64,000 nucleotides of DNA from Meloidogyne chitwoodi. Taxonomy: Eukaryota > Nematoda > Chromadorea > Rhabditida > Meloidogynidae. Positions 11,834 to 23,172 of this stretch are shown piece by piece. The translations under genes were made by a program, and so were the position numbers. The stretch's first letter is position 1, and each line of letters opens with the position of its first letter. The notes beneath the pieces were generated by a model, which worked only from the letters and a program-made list of their open reading frames with translations, was not told the origin of the DNA and did no database searches. The stretch spans positions 1,798,001-1,862,000 of the forward strand of contig JACZZP010000014.1 in the NCBI GenBank assembly GCA_015183035.1. Reading direction: 5' to 3'.

Positions 11834-12094
11834 TAGTGACCGGAACTTTTTTGTCTAACAGTATTATATTTTCTCTTCAGAGCGCCTGTGATAAAGGCCA
11901 CTCTCTCACACGTAAAAAAGAGACGCAGAAAAACTGACCAGTGGATAATTGCGGTCAGAGAAAAATATTGTGACCTGCTCTTTTCCAGAATTGTACATAT
12001 TTTCTGCGTCTTTTTCACACGAGAGAGTAGCCTTTATCACAGGCGCTCTGAAGAGAAAATATAATACTGTTAGACAAAAAAGTTCCGGTCACTA
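11834..12094. mobile_element. 261-bp foldback MITE with about 75-100-bp arms
   Basis: The left arm starts TAGTGACCGGAACTTTTTTG and the right arm ends with its complement; the arms match almost perfectly for about 75 bp and partly to 100 bp (including GAGCGCCTGTGATAAAGGC). The flanks are GTTTTTAAA (11825-11833) and GTTTTTAAT (12095-12103), a probable 8- or 9-bp duplication with one change. The TAGTG terminus also fits hAT. Confidence 0.8.
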
Positions 12095-12757
12095 GTTTTT
12101 AATTGATATTATTATTTATTTTATTTTTTCCAATCTCCCCCACTAATAAAGTGTACCCCTTTTTTATTTTATTTTTTAACGAGAGAAGAGATTGAAAAAA
12201 TTTATTTAATTATTAATTAATTAAGAATATTATTTTTTTTTTAAGAAAAAATAAATTTTAATTTCTCGTTTTAAAAATTTTTTATTTTTTTTTTATTTTA
12301 CATTTTTTCACACTTTGCATTTATTGCTCTGATTTATTTTATTTTTACATTAGTCTTCCTCAAAAAGAATTAAATTTTTTTTTTTGATTTTAGTAAGAGA
12401 AACCCCAAAAATTAATTTTTTGAAATTAATTTTTATTTAAAAAATAAGGGCTGATCTATTTATTTTTTTTTTAATTTTTAAAAATAAAAATTTACAATGT
12501 TTTTTGATCATTTTATCTCTTTCTCTCAGTAAAAAATAATAATAACCTTTTTTCATTCACCTTTTTAGCCTCTATTATTATTATTTTTTTTTTTAATTTT
12601 GAATAAATTTGCGCATATTTAAATTGGTTAATTTTTTTAAATTATTTAATTTTTTAAAAATATTTTTAATTTTTTTTATAAAAGTTGATTAAATTTTAGA
12701 TAATGTTTTTGTATTATTTTTCTTAAAATTAAATAAATTCGTCTTGTGCTTAAACTT

Positions 12758-15700
12758 ATGGATATTTTGAATTTATATAAAGAGGCAAAAGGAACAAATA
12801 ATTCACTTTACGGTTTGTTTAAAATTAATTTTATTTTTTTTAATTTTATAAAGAAAGGGTTTGTGGGTTTATTAGATGGGTTAGTTGACCGAGAAGATTT
12901 TTGGGATATTTATTTTATTTAAAAATTTATTTTAGGTCTTTGGGGAATTTTTAAAGAGATTTTTGATGAATTTTTGGAGGTTTTTCTGGGGGCGATCCTC
13001 TAAACATTTTTTTTAAATTTTTTAAATTAGATTGGCAAAAAGAATTTCTTCTGCAAAATGATCTACTAATTAATAAACGTAAAAACTTTGTTTTATGGCT
13101 ACCTACAGGTTCGGGAAAGACACTTGTGGCAGAATTACTTTTATTGAGGGAAATGCTAATTAGACGAAAAAGTTGTATTTTAATATTGCCATATGTTGCT
13201 ATTGTACAAGAAAAGGTTTATTTTATTTTTTAGAGTGTTTTTTAAGGTTGTAGAATTAATATTTTTATTCCAACTAATTTTATAATTTTTTAAAAAATAG
13301 TTGTCCGCAGAGCGGGTTCGAACCTGTGACCCCCTCTTGGGGGATAATTTTGATTTTTTAATTTTTTCCAGATTGTTTCTCTAACTAGCCTTAGTGAAAA
13401 ATTTGGTTTTATAATTGAGGAATATGCTGGATCTAAAGGAAGATTTCCTCCAATTAAACGCAGAAATGCTTATTCTATTTATGTTTGTACAATTGAGAAG
13501 GCTAAAGGTTTAGTAAATTCACTTATTGAAAAGGGATGGATAAATGAAATTGGAATGGTTGTTGTGGACGAGGTAAAAAATTATTTAATTATTTACCATT
13601 TTGAAATTTTACCATTTTTGACCATTTTTAAATTTGACCATTTTTAAACTTTGACCATTTTGAAATTTTACCATTTTAAGTTTCACATGCTAGGAGAGGG
13701 TGGTGGACGTGGAGCTATTCTGGAACAATGCCTTTGTAAATTAATGTTTAAACACTGTGATAAATACCAACAAAAATTAGAAAAAATACAAATAATTGGG
13801 ATGTCAGCAACTATAGGCAACATAAATGAATTGAGTCAATTTATTTGTGCTGAAAAATTTGTTACAAATTTTCGTCCAATAAAATTGATTGAAAGATTAA
13901 AAATGCAGGACAAATTATATTTAAAAGATGAAAAAGGAAATTGGAACGTGGAAACACATTTACCAAAGAAAAATGTATTTTTTAAATTATTTAAATTTTT
14001 TTTTTTTGGGTTTTTAAGTGAGCGAGAGGGTTTAAAAAGAAGAAAATATTTTTTTTAATATTTTTAGAAAATTGTTTTAGAATTATTTTAAAATTAATTT
14101 TGCAATTTTACACCCAAAAATGACTTGAAAATAAAATTAATTTTCTTGCGATTAGATGGGGTGTATACCAATAGAGTATTTAATTTTTAACAATTTAATT
14201 TCTTATTTATTTTATTTTTTTATGGTTCTCTACGGCGTGATACTGATGGACTTGTTTTTCTTTTGGGAAATCTTGTAAAAGGTCAAGTGTTAATATTTTG
14301 CCCAACAAAGCTGAATTGTGAAAATTTGTGCAAATTGCTTACAAATCTTTGTCCAAAGTATTTTTTTTAATTTTTGACCATTTTTAATTTTGACCATTTT
14401 GAAACTATGTTAATATTTTGTTTAGTTAGCCTTTAAATATATTAAATTTTTATTTTTTTGTATATTTTTAAGTGATTTTCGAGAGCATTGTTCAAAAGAA
14501 AGACTGAACATTTTGTCCCAACTTCGCGACGAACATGAAGGAAGGATTTGTCCAATTTTAGAAGCTGGAATACTCTGTGGTGTTGCATATCATCATTCTG
14601 GACTTACAAATGATGAACGTTTATTAATTGAATCTTCTTACAAGGTTTTTTAAATTTTTTAATTTGAAGTTTCTGTGTTCATCAACTAAAATTTAATAAA
14701 TAAAAAATAGAACGGAATTATTTCAATAATTTGTTCAACTTCTACACTTGCTGCAGGAGTTAATTTACCTGCTAGACGTGTAATAATTCGTAGTCCTCAC
14801 ATTGGTAGACAATTAATAAAAAAATGTCAATATTTACAAATGATTGGACGTGCTGGAAGAGCTGGATTAGATGAAAAAGGTGATTGTATAACAATCCTAA
14901 AAAATGGAACAGAATTTGTTGCTGTTAAGTTTTCTTTTTTAATTTAATTGATTTTTTATATTTTAATTTTTAGTTTAAAAAAATGTTAGAAGATCCTCTT
15001 GAACCTTGTATTAGTGGACTTTATGATGATAAACAAAGAGAAGCATTCTTTTTGGATTTAATTGTTTTAAAGGTTTTTTTTAAATTTTTTTTTAATTATA
15101 AAAGAAGGGGAGAGGTAGTTGGGACGATTCCGTTGCAAAACATTCCGTGCGTTTTGACCTATAACTTTTTTCTTTTTTAAATAAATTAAGTGATTCTTAT
15201 ATCATTGGAAAGCCCTGGATCTGCACTTTCTTTTTCCCAACTAGATCGATTTGATCAGATAATTTTTAAAAATGTTACAGGGCTGGGTGCGAACTGTCCA
15301 GGCACGAATTATTACCTTCCTTATTATGATAATTTTACTTTTTAAATATTTTTATCTAATTTTAGTTGTGTTCTACAATAGATGAAATTTTTGAAGTATT
15401 CAAAAATAGTCTGTTTGGAATACAAAAGAACGATGACACTGAACTTAGAATATTAACAGAAAAAACAGTACAATCTTTACTTGGTAATCAAATGCTTATT
15501 CAACCTGAAGTGGTTTTCTTTTTTAAATTTTAAAAATAAAAAATTTTTTATTTAAAAAAGGACCATTTCTTTTCTACACAAATTGGAATTGCTACATTTA
15601 ATGCAAATTTTAATCCTCAAATGGCATTGGATATAAATAGAGATTTGTCAGAAAATTTAAGTCAAGGAATTGTACTTTCTTCACATTTTCATCTTTTATA

Positions 15701-16879
15701 TAATTGTGTTCAAATGGATGTTGAAGTACAAAATCTTGATTGGAATCTTTTTCATAATGAGGTTTCTTGTTTTTTAATATTTTTTTCTTTCTTGGGTCGG
15801 TGGTTCCCTTTACTTTCTCTCAGCGTTGCCTAACTTACCAGATTGACAATATTTTGTAAGAAAGCAAATTTCTTTTAGTTTTTCTACTTCTCTTCTTTCT
15901 CAAAACGTGTTTAAACCATCACCACTTTATCTTGTTTTTTATTGAGAATTTTATGGATTTTTGTCAATAATAAGGAACAAGATTTTTATTTTATTTTTTA
16001 GTATTTGACCTTAAAAAAAGAAGAACGTGAATTACTTCATTTAATGGGATTTTCTGAAGGAACAATTGTACAATTTATACTTTATTCTTCTAATAAAATG
16101 GTTCTTTTTTATTTTTAAAAATTTAAAACTTTTTTTAAAGAATATTTCTGTCAAAGCACAACGTTTTTATGTAACTTTTATGCTTCGACAAATTTGGGAA
16201 CAACGTCCTCTTTGGGAAGTTGCTCAACATTTTGATGTTCCTAGAGGATGGCTTCAATCTGTTTTACAATCTGCTCTTTCTCAAGCAAGTTCAATAGTTC
16301 GTTTTGCTGAACGAACGCCTTCATTATGGGCTATACGTTCTTTACTTCCTGAAATGGTTAAGGTTTGTTTCTTTTTTTTTAATTTTTTGATTTAATTTTT
16401 TAGCGTCTTTCCGAATGCACACGTCAGGAATTAATTCCTTTACTTTCGATTGATTGTGTAAAAGCAGGAAGAGCAAGACTTCTTTATGAGCATGGCTACA
16501 AAACTGTTGGATCTATTGCTAAGGCTAATGCAAAAAAATTAATTTTGGATTTGGAAGGAAAATTAAATTTGATGCAAGCAAGAAGAATGATTAGTAGTGC
16601 AAAGGTTTTTTTTAATAAAATTTATTTTTATTATATATTTTTAAATGTTTATAGTCAATAATTCGAGACCAAATTGCTGAAAAAGCAGAAGAATTGGAAC
16701 ATTTGGGAGCAAATGATTTTTTTGAATTTTTTAACTCACCAGATGATAGTTTTATTCAAAAATTTAATCAATCAATTGCAAGAAGAATAACAACGTTTAA
16801 ACCTGTATTAAATTCTTTTGGTTTTGAATTGGAAGCAGAAGAAGAAGAAAATGCTTGTTCTAAAAAAAGCCTTAAATAG
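12758..16879 (+). CDS. helq-1: HELQ-type DNA helicase (Hel308 family)
   Basis: Exons 12758-12812, 13031-13215, 13372-13572, 13681-13974, about 14221-14357, 14473-14644, 14711-14923, 14974-15072, 15366-15512, 15561-15761, 16002-16100, 16141-16362, 16404-16604 and 16655-16879 give about 816 residues. HELQ is a 3'-5' superfamily 2 helicase acting at stalled forks, in crosslink repair and recombination (family knowledge). Visible motifs: SLYDWQKEF (Q-like motif), Walker A LPTGSGKT, Walker B region [20 protein letters not shown] (motif III), [15 protein letters not shown] (motif V) and [10 protein letters not shown] (motif VI), then winged-helix and ratchet regions. The protein starts almost directly at the helicase core, so the long N-terminal extension of vertebrate HELQ is missing. 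The intron before 14221 lacks an AG acceptor in the right frame. Introns contain TTTGACCATTTT repeats and a tRNA-like fragment. Confidence 0.93.
13300..13345 (-). repeat. tRNA-like 3'-half fragment in helq intron
   Basis: On the minus strand the sequence contains a B-box-like CAGGTTCGAACCCGC. No A box is found nearby, so it is a fragment at best. Confidence 0.35.
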
Positions 16880-17353
16880 AGTAAAATTTCTAAAATTAAT
16901 TTATAAGATTTTTTTTAAGTATCTCAGTCTGTTTTATTATTATTCCTTATAGTACTTTTCTTATTTTTATTTATTAATTTTGGATCTCAAAATGAGTGTT
17001 AATTACCTTATTATGTGTTTGTTATTTGACTAATTACTAGTGTCAATAATACTTCATTCATTTTATTTAATGATTTACTAATGTTCGGTGTGGTAAGGTG
17101 GTTAAGGCTTTAGATTCGTAATTGAAACTCAACTGGGTTCAAATCTAATTGATAATTTAAGTAAATGATTGTTTGTATTATTTACACTAGTACTTGTTAT
17201 CCTTCCTAAATAATTTATTTGATCCACATTTTTTTTCCCATTTCTTTAATTTATTAAAAAAATTGAAATTTTGTTGATAATATTGTTTTTGACTATTTTA
17301 AATATATTTTTTTTATTTTTTAAATACACATTTTTTAAATAAAATTCAAAAGA
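16880..17353. other. Spacer between helq and asna-1 with a tRNA-like element
   Basis: The spacer is AT-rich. Positions 17085-17152 are tRNA-like (separate entry). No other feature is seen apart from probable 3' UTR of helq and promoter of asna-1. Confidence 0.5.
17085..17152 (+). repeat. tRNA-like (SINE-like) element
   Basis: An A-box-like GGTGGTTAAGGC is followed by a possible anticodon loop TTCGTAA with weak flanking stem and a B-box-like GGGTTCAAATC. Acceptor ends do not pair, so it is probably a tRNA-derived repeat. Confidence 0.5.
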
Positions 17354-19017
17354 ATGAATCCGGAACAAGAAGAACAACTTGAACCAAGTTTGAGAAATGT
17401 TGTTGAACAACGCAGTCTAAAATGGGTTTTTGTTGGAGGAAAAGGAGGAGTTGGGAAAACGACTTGCAGGTTTTTTTTTAAATTTTTTAACAAAAATTGA
17501 ACATTTTTTGTCAGTTGTTCTTTGGCAGTCCAATTGGCGAAAAACAGAAAATCAGTGCTTATAATTTCAACAGATCCTGCGCATAATATTTCTGATGCTT
17601 TTAGTCAAAAATTTTCTAAAGTGCCTTCTAAGGTTGTTGGATTTGATAATTTATATGCAATGGAAGTTGATGGTACAGGTTTGGGTGATGGTGATAATCC
17701 TATGGGACCAGAGGATGGAAAAGGTTTTTTTCTTTTTTTTTTTATATTTTGTAAATGTTATTTAAAAAAAAAAGATTTTTTTTCTGCCGGAAAGAAGCTT
17801 CTTGCAGAGTTTGCCGGTGGTTTGCCAGGAATTGATGAAGCAACAAGTTTTTCTCAAATGATAAAGTTCGTTTAAAATTTTTTAAATTTATTTTGGGTAT
17901 TTTGTTGAAATATAGGTCATTTTTTGTTAATTTTTATTATAAATATTTTTAAACCTTTAAAAATGTGCGGTGGATTTTTTTGTCATTTAACATTTTTATT
18001 TTTTATAGACTTGTTCAATCAATGGATTTTGAAATTGTTTTATTTGATACAGCACCAACTGGACATACTCTACGTCTTCTCCAATTTCCTTCAGTTATTG
18101 AAAAAGGTTTAGGAAAATTTTTGTCATTAAAATCACAATTTCTTCCAATGTTTTCTCAAATAACTCCAATGTTTGGTTTTAATGATGTTTCTATGGAGAC
18201 AACAACAAATAAATTGGAAGAAACTCTTCAAATTGTGCGTCAAATAAATGGAGAATTTAAAGATCCTGTAAAGATTATTTTATTTTAAGCTACCAGTCTC
18301 CGAAAAAAAGAGAAATAAGATTAGTTAATTTCCAACTAAAGATTGTGACTCTGTAGCCTAGTGGATTAGACCGCAGTCTAAAGAACAAGTGACTCAAGGT
18401 TCGAGTAAATTTATTCAGACTAATTTTTCGGAGACTGCGCAGAGCACTTTTGGCATTTTAAATTAATGAAAAAAATTTTTTTAAGAATTTGACAACATTT
18501 GTTTGTGTATGTATTGCAGAGTTTTTGTCAATGTATGAAACTGAACGACTTGTTCAAGAATTAACTAAACAGGTTTTTTTAATTATTATTTTTTATTAAT
18601 TTTTGTAAAAGGACATTGATGTTCACAATATTGTTGTTAATCAATTGTTATTTCCTGAAAAAACTAAAGAAGGAAATATTACTTGTAAAAAATGCCAATC
18701 TCGATATAATATTCAACAAAAATATTTGGAACAGGTTTGGGGAAATTTTTAATTTTTTTACCTACCTTTTTTACGTCCCTTTTCGTCAAATGGAAGAAAA
18801 TCGACATTTTGTCACTAAACAAAAAAAGACATTTTGCCACTAAACAAAAAAGAGACATTTTGCCAAACAAAATTAAAATAATTTATTTACACAGATTTCT
18901 GAGCTTTATGAGGATTTTCATATCACAAAATTGCCGCTATTGGATGATGAAGTTAGAGGACCAAAAATGATAAAAGAATTTAGTGAACGTTTAGTGGTAA
19001 ATTCTTCTCCGGTTTGA
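17354..19017 (+). CDS. asna-1: GET3/TRC40 ATPase (ASNA-1), tail-anchored protein targeting
   Basis: Exons 17354-17469, 17515-17723, 17775-17865, 18009-18267, 18486-18572, 18612-18734 and 18895-19017 give 335 residues, the normal family length. The ATPase binds tail-anchored proteins in the cytosol and delivers them to the ER receptor. The deviant Walker [11 protein letters not shown], switch [13 protein letters not shown], switch [28 protein letters not shown] and the dimer-bridging CxxC (TCKKCQ, the zinc site) are all present. It is followed after 318 bp by the DTW-domain gene on the same strand. An intron (18268-18485) carries a tRNA-like sequence inside an inverted repeat, and the last intron has GACATTTTGCC-type repeats. 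Confidence 0.97.
18295..18436 (+). mobile_element. 142-bp inverted-repeat element enclosing a tRNA-like sequence
   Basis: Perfect 13-bp inverted ends (AGTCTCCGAAAAA at 18295-18307, complement at 18424-18436) enclose a tRNA-like stretch with A-box-like TAGCCTAGTGGATTAG and B-box-like AGGTTCGAGT. It lies in an asna-1 intron on the coding strand. Confidence 0.6.
18791..18872. repeat. GACATTTTGCCACTAAACAAAA tandem repeat, about 3 copies
   Basis: Three imperfect copies of a unit of about 30 nt beginning GACATTTTG and ending in an A run sit in the last asna-1 intron. Related GACATTTcGTC words occur near 23293 and 23899. Confidence 0.5.
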
Positions 19018-19335
19018 AATTTTTTTTTATTTTTATCTGAGAAAATTGGTTTAATTATTATTTGGAAAAAATTTTTTTTGAACATTTTTTAAATTCTACA
19101 TTTTGACATTTTTCAAAAAAGTTGACATTTTGAAAAATTTTTTTTTAATTTCCATCATTTTTGTTTGTTTTCTCAGAATTAAATATTGTGATTTATTTAT
19201 ATGATAAATAAGCAGTTAATTATGTTATTAATAAATTTTTTTATTTATTTTTCTGTTATTATTTAATTGTTATATATTCTTTATTTTATATATTTTTTAT
19301 TTTAAAATTTTTTAAAATAAATAATTTAATTAAAA
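19018..19335. other. Short AT-rich spacer between asna-1 and the DTW-domain gene
   Basis: It contains TTGACATTTT-type repeats and T runs; no gene is seen. The short distance on one strand is compatible with co-transcription. Confidence 0.4.
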
Positions 19336-20665
19336 ATGAATGAAATAACAACAAAACAACATTCTTCTTCTCATCTATTTCAATTAGCTTCGTTTAAATC
19401 AATAAAAAAAATCAAAAACCGTCAAAATTGTAAAATATGTGGAAGAAAACGAATGTATTTTTGTTATGTATTTTTTTAATTTATTTAATCTAAATTTGTT
19501 TTTTTTTTTCAGAATTGTCGTATTTATATTGGAGATGTTGGTGATTATGTACCGAAATTAGAGGTTTATATATTTTTATTTTTGGGGTTTTAACGAAGAA
19601 AAAATTGTTGGGGGTTGATTGAAAGAGTTTTTTGTTTTTTAAAAATTAATTTTACCTCTAATTAATTTTTTTAAGTTGCCATTTAATGTGGATATAATAA
19701 AACATCGCCTAGAAAATGATGGAAAATCAACGGCTATTCATGCGATTTTATTAGCACCTAAGCAGACTAGAATTTTTGATAATTTTATTGATGTACCGGA
19801 ATACAGGTTTTGGCGTTAAATATATTTTTTTATTTGTGTAATTAAAAAAGAATTTTTATTTGATTAGGGGAACGTTTTCGAATCTTTTTTAAATTTTTAA
19901 CTGTTTTTTGAGGGGTGATTTAAATAAAATTTATATTTATTCAAAATAGTTAATTGATTCTAGATAAAGTTTAAAAAAAAATTTTCTCTTTCTTTAATTA
20001 CACAAAAATATTTTTTTTTTAATTTTTTTAAATTAAAATTTATTAATTTTTTCAAGTCAAGAAGGGACTGTCATTTTATGTCCTTCACAAACTTCAATTT
20101 CTTTAAATCAATATTTGTCAACTTTTGGACAAATTAAAAGATTAATAGTTTTGGATTCTACTTGGAATACTATTGGTACTTTAAAAAATCTAGTTCAACT
20201 AAAAAGGTTACCTTGGGTACATCTTTGTAATTATTCTACTGATTATTGGAGACCTCAAAAAGGATTTAGTTCAGGTTTTTTTTAATTTTAATTTTTTTTA
20301 ATTTAAAAAAATCGATAAAAGAAAAAAAGAAAATATATTAGAGACCAATTTTTCAGTATTTCCCTTTTTTTAATTTTTTAAAATTTTTTTGAGTGAATGT
20401 AAACACTGAATTTTGTGTGTTTTTTAACTCTAAAAATCTGTTTTTTGTTAAATTATTTTTTTAATTTTTTTCAGAATATTTAGCAACAATAGAAGCAATA
20501 TATTTTGCATGTAAAGAATATAATAATATTGAAATATTAAAAAAAGAAGAGGAAGGAGAAGAAAAAGGATCAATTGAAGAACAACAAAATTGTTGTTTTG
20601 ATGATTTACTTTTTTGGTTTTATTTTTTTAAAGAAGAGAAATTGATGAAATTAAATAATAATTAA
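19336..20665 (+). CDS. DTW-domain protein, DTWD1-like tRNA-uridine aminocarboxypropyltransferase
   Basis: Exons 19336-19467, 19513-19563, 19676-19806, 20057-20274 and 20475-20665 give 240 residues. DTWD1 transfers the aminocarboxypropyl group of S-adenosylmethionine to a uridine of some tRNAs (acp3U; family knowledge). The N-terminal Cys cluster (CKICGRKRMYFCYNC) is the probable zinc site. Then come HAILLAPKQTRIFD, ILCPSQTSISLNQY, the name-giving VLDSTWNT (DTW variant is DSTW, as in DTWD1) and WRPQKGFSSEYLATIEAIYFAC. The C terminus is acidic and low in complexity. Its stop is only 147 bp from the next start codon. I am sure of the domain, less of the exact tRNA target. Confidence 0.88.
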
Positions 20666-20811
20666 TTAAATTTGTTTTATTTATATTTTTAAGAGAAGAA
20701 AAAAATTTTTTTTTTAATTTTTTTAAAATAAAAAATGGATTATTAATTTCCATTTTTAAATATTTTTTATTAATTTAATTTATTTTTTATATTTTTTTAG
20801 ATTTAGAAAAA

Positions 20812-21554
20812 ATGTTAAAATTAAATAAAACAAATATTTCAACAATATTTGATTGTTTTCAAACAAAAAGGATGTTAATGCCTAAGAAGATGATGTCTTC
20901 TACTGCTTTTGGTTGTGGTAATAGAGGAGGAAATAATTTAAATTTTAATAATTCTCTTGCTGATAACAAGGTTTTTTGTTTAAACAACAACAAGAATATT
21001 ATTTTTCAACAAAAAAGAGGGGTTATACATGTAAGTTTATTTTTTAAATAGATTTTAATTTTTTTGTTCCTTTACACCTTTGAGTAAAGGAAAGAAATAT
21101 TTTTTAAATAAAAAAAAATTTTTTTAAAGGATCACTTAACCAAAAGGACTATTGAAGATCGTATAATGCTTGTTTTAAATCTTTTTGATAAAATTGACAA
21201 TGATCAATTAACTTTGGATTCTGATTTTTTCAAAGATCTTGGACTTGATTCGCTTGATTTTGTTGAAGTATTTTTTTATTTAAATTTTTTTAGAGAAATA
21301 GGGGATTATATTATTTTTGTTGAGAGGAGAGTTAAGTTGTTTTAGGTATCTTTTAAAAATTAGTGGATTATTTATTTTTATAATTTTGGGGTTTTTTACT
21401 GCGTTTCTTCTATATAAATTTGTTTTTTATTTTTTAGGTAATTCTTGCACTTGAGGATGAATTTAAGTTTGAAATTCCAGACGGGGATTCAGATAGAATG
21501 AAAACTCCAAGAGATATTTTTCAATATATTTGTGACAGAAATGATGTTCATTAG
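20812..21554 (+). CDS. Mitochondrial acyl carrier protein (NDUFAB1 type)
   Basis: Exons 20812-21030, 21130-21267 and 21438-21554 give 157 residues. The first 70 residues are basic, Asn-rich and poor in acidic residues, as a mitochondrial presequence should be. The mature part has the carrier fold RIMLVLNLFDKIDND, the phosphopantetheine site DLGLDSLDFVEV with its Ser, and ALEDEFKFEIPD. It carries acyl chains for mitochondrial fatty acid and lipoate synthesis, is a complex I subunit and binds LYR proteins (family knowledge). An acceptor-like TTTTTTTAG ends at 20800, 11 bp before the start codon, consistent with trans-splicing in a short-spaced gene pair with the upstream DTW gene. Confidence 0.94.
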
Positions 21555-22007
21555 GGGGAAAATAATTATTTTTTAGTGAAAAATAGAATAATTGATTTTT
21601 TGTTTGATAAAATAAAAATTTGAGGCAATAAATAAACACATTGTGGTCAAAACAAATTTTGGAAGTAAAAAAATAAATTTTTTAACGGAAGAATCCGGCG
21701 GTTTGGTGTACGTTGTTTTGCTACAAATGTTTTAAATTTGTTACTTTATTTATTTGGCGTTATGTTTTTTGTATGTCGTCTGTTCTCCATACTCTCTATC
21801 TCTTAATATATTATAAAAGCAGTTATATTCACAGTAGTTATTTCACTTGTTTAAATTTTTTGTTTCATTTTTTGCGAACAAATTTAATTCATTTTTATTT
21901 TTCTTTTATTGCGTATTTCAATTTTATTTTCCGTTACTTTTAATTCTTTTTAATTTCCAGATTGTGCTATTTTTCTGTTTTTTCAATTTATTCATTTTTG
22001 CTTAAAA
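21555..22007. other. Spacer between acyl carrier protein and HORMA genes
   Basis: It is AT-rich. The open frame 21713-21943 is Phe/Tyr-rich without conserved features and I regard it as chance. A TTTTAATTTCCAG acceptor-like site near 21950-21960 lies about 48 nt before the HORMA start codon. Confidence 0.4.
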
Positions 22008-23172
22008 ATGGTGCGTAAAACTCGAAGCAAAGATTCTTGGGAGTCGGCTTTTCCAGCATCACAGGATATTGAATCTGATCGTCTCCGTTTTATGGCTCGT
22101 ATGGGTTACATTGCTATTGCTCATTACCTTCTTTATCGAAAACTTATTCCTCTCGGTGTTTACAAACGTCGTCGTATTACAGGTTTATTTTTTAATGATT
22201 TTTCTCTTTTTAATATTAAAAAGTTTTAGATACAGTCATTTACTGCTTTGATACAAGCAAGCGTTGGGGCGAGAAACTTTCTCAAATGATGCATGGTTTG
22301 AAGGAGGCTATCGAAAATAAATATGTTAGTTTTTGATTCTTTATCTTGTATTATTAATTTGATTATTTGTAGCTTGAGAGTGCTTTGGTTGTCATTAATG
22401 GAGAAGGAGGAGTTGCTTCTGAGGTGTTTATTGTACGCTTTTGCTATGAGAGGGGTCACGCAATTAATATCGTCGAGTATTTTTATTTATTTTTTTTTTG
22501 AATTAAAAAACAAATTTAAGTGAGGGAGGTAATCAACTCGTTTATTTTGAATACAAAGATGAGGAAACATTTCGTAAGCAAACCAAACACATTATCAAAA
22601 AAATCAATGCCGTCACCAAAAAACTGCAACCTTTGAAGGATGGAATTTTGCCTGAGTTGAAACTTACTTACATGCCTGGTATTTTTCAAATTAATATTTA
22701 TAAAGTTTCATATTCAGGTGTTCCTGATGAGTATGAGCCGCCTTTTTTTACTCGTGGAGAGGGTACTTACATATTTGCCAAAAAACCAATTTTATACAAT
22801 TATGGATCAATCACTTCCAATTCTACTGCTATTGCGTTTCATCTTAAGAGCATTTATTTAAACAACAACATTATTAATGAATTGGAGGATGCGCTTTACG
22901 ACGAAGTTGGTCTCGTGGATAAACAATTTGTGGATCCGAAGGATGTTAGTGGTGAATTTTTTACTGATGAGGAGGAAAGTCCACTTCATGTTCCACAAAG
23001 TCCAGCTCAAGTTGAAGTTCCGCGTTCTGAGGAGGTTTTTGTTCATCACAGCATTCTGGATTCCAAATCGTCGTTATCTATTCGCAACATCATGGTATTT
23101 TTATTATCTTTGAATTTAAGCTTTTTATTTTTTCAGAAGAGCCCGGAGGATCAGTTATCCTATGAGGGATGA
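22008..23172 (+). CDS. HORMA-domain meiotic chromosome axis protein (HIM-3/HTP family)
   Basis: Exons 22008-22182, 22230-22324, 22373-22476, 22521-22678, 22718-23094 and 23137-23172 give 314 residues. The HORMA domain (about residues 22-225) shows the family course: RFMARMGYIAIAHYLLYRKL, ENKYLESALVVING, then KKLQPLKDGILPELKLTYMP and VPDEYEPPFF. Such proteins build the meiotic axis in C. elegans (HIM-3, HTP-1/2/3), where HORMA domains grip closure-motif peptides of partners (family knowledge). The C-terminal 90 residues are acidic and Ser/Pro-rich and end with a short separate exon encoding KSPEDQLSYEG; this tail could hold a closure motif (inference). One intron is only 39 nt (22679-22717). 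I cannot choose between HIM-3 and an HTP by eye. Confidence 0.88.

Larger units (their letters stand above)
10544..12757. other. 2.2-kb spacer between ceramide kinase and helq, transposon-rich
   Basis: No gene is seen. It holds a hAT-like element (10634-11388) and a foldback element (11834-12094). The rest is AT-rich with long T runs. Open frames in 10608-10944 and 11812-12018 are made by the repeats in these elements. Confidence 0.6.

Noticed and set aside
12930..12990. Possible extra helq exon ([15 protein letters not shown])
   Set aside because: It can be read after an acceptor, but including it breaks the frame. Joining 12812 directly to 13031 gives the conserved YDWQ and keeps the frame.
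21713..21943. 76-codon open frame upstream of the HORMA gene
   Set aside because: Phe/Tyr/Leu-rich translation of T-rich DNA; no homology features and no splice support.
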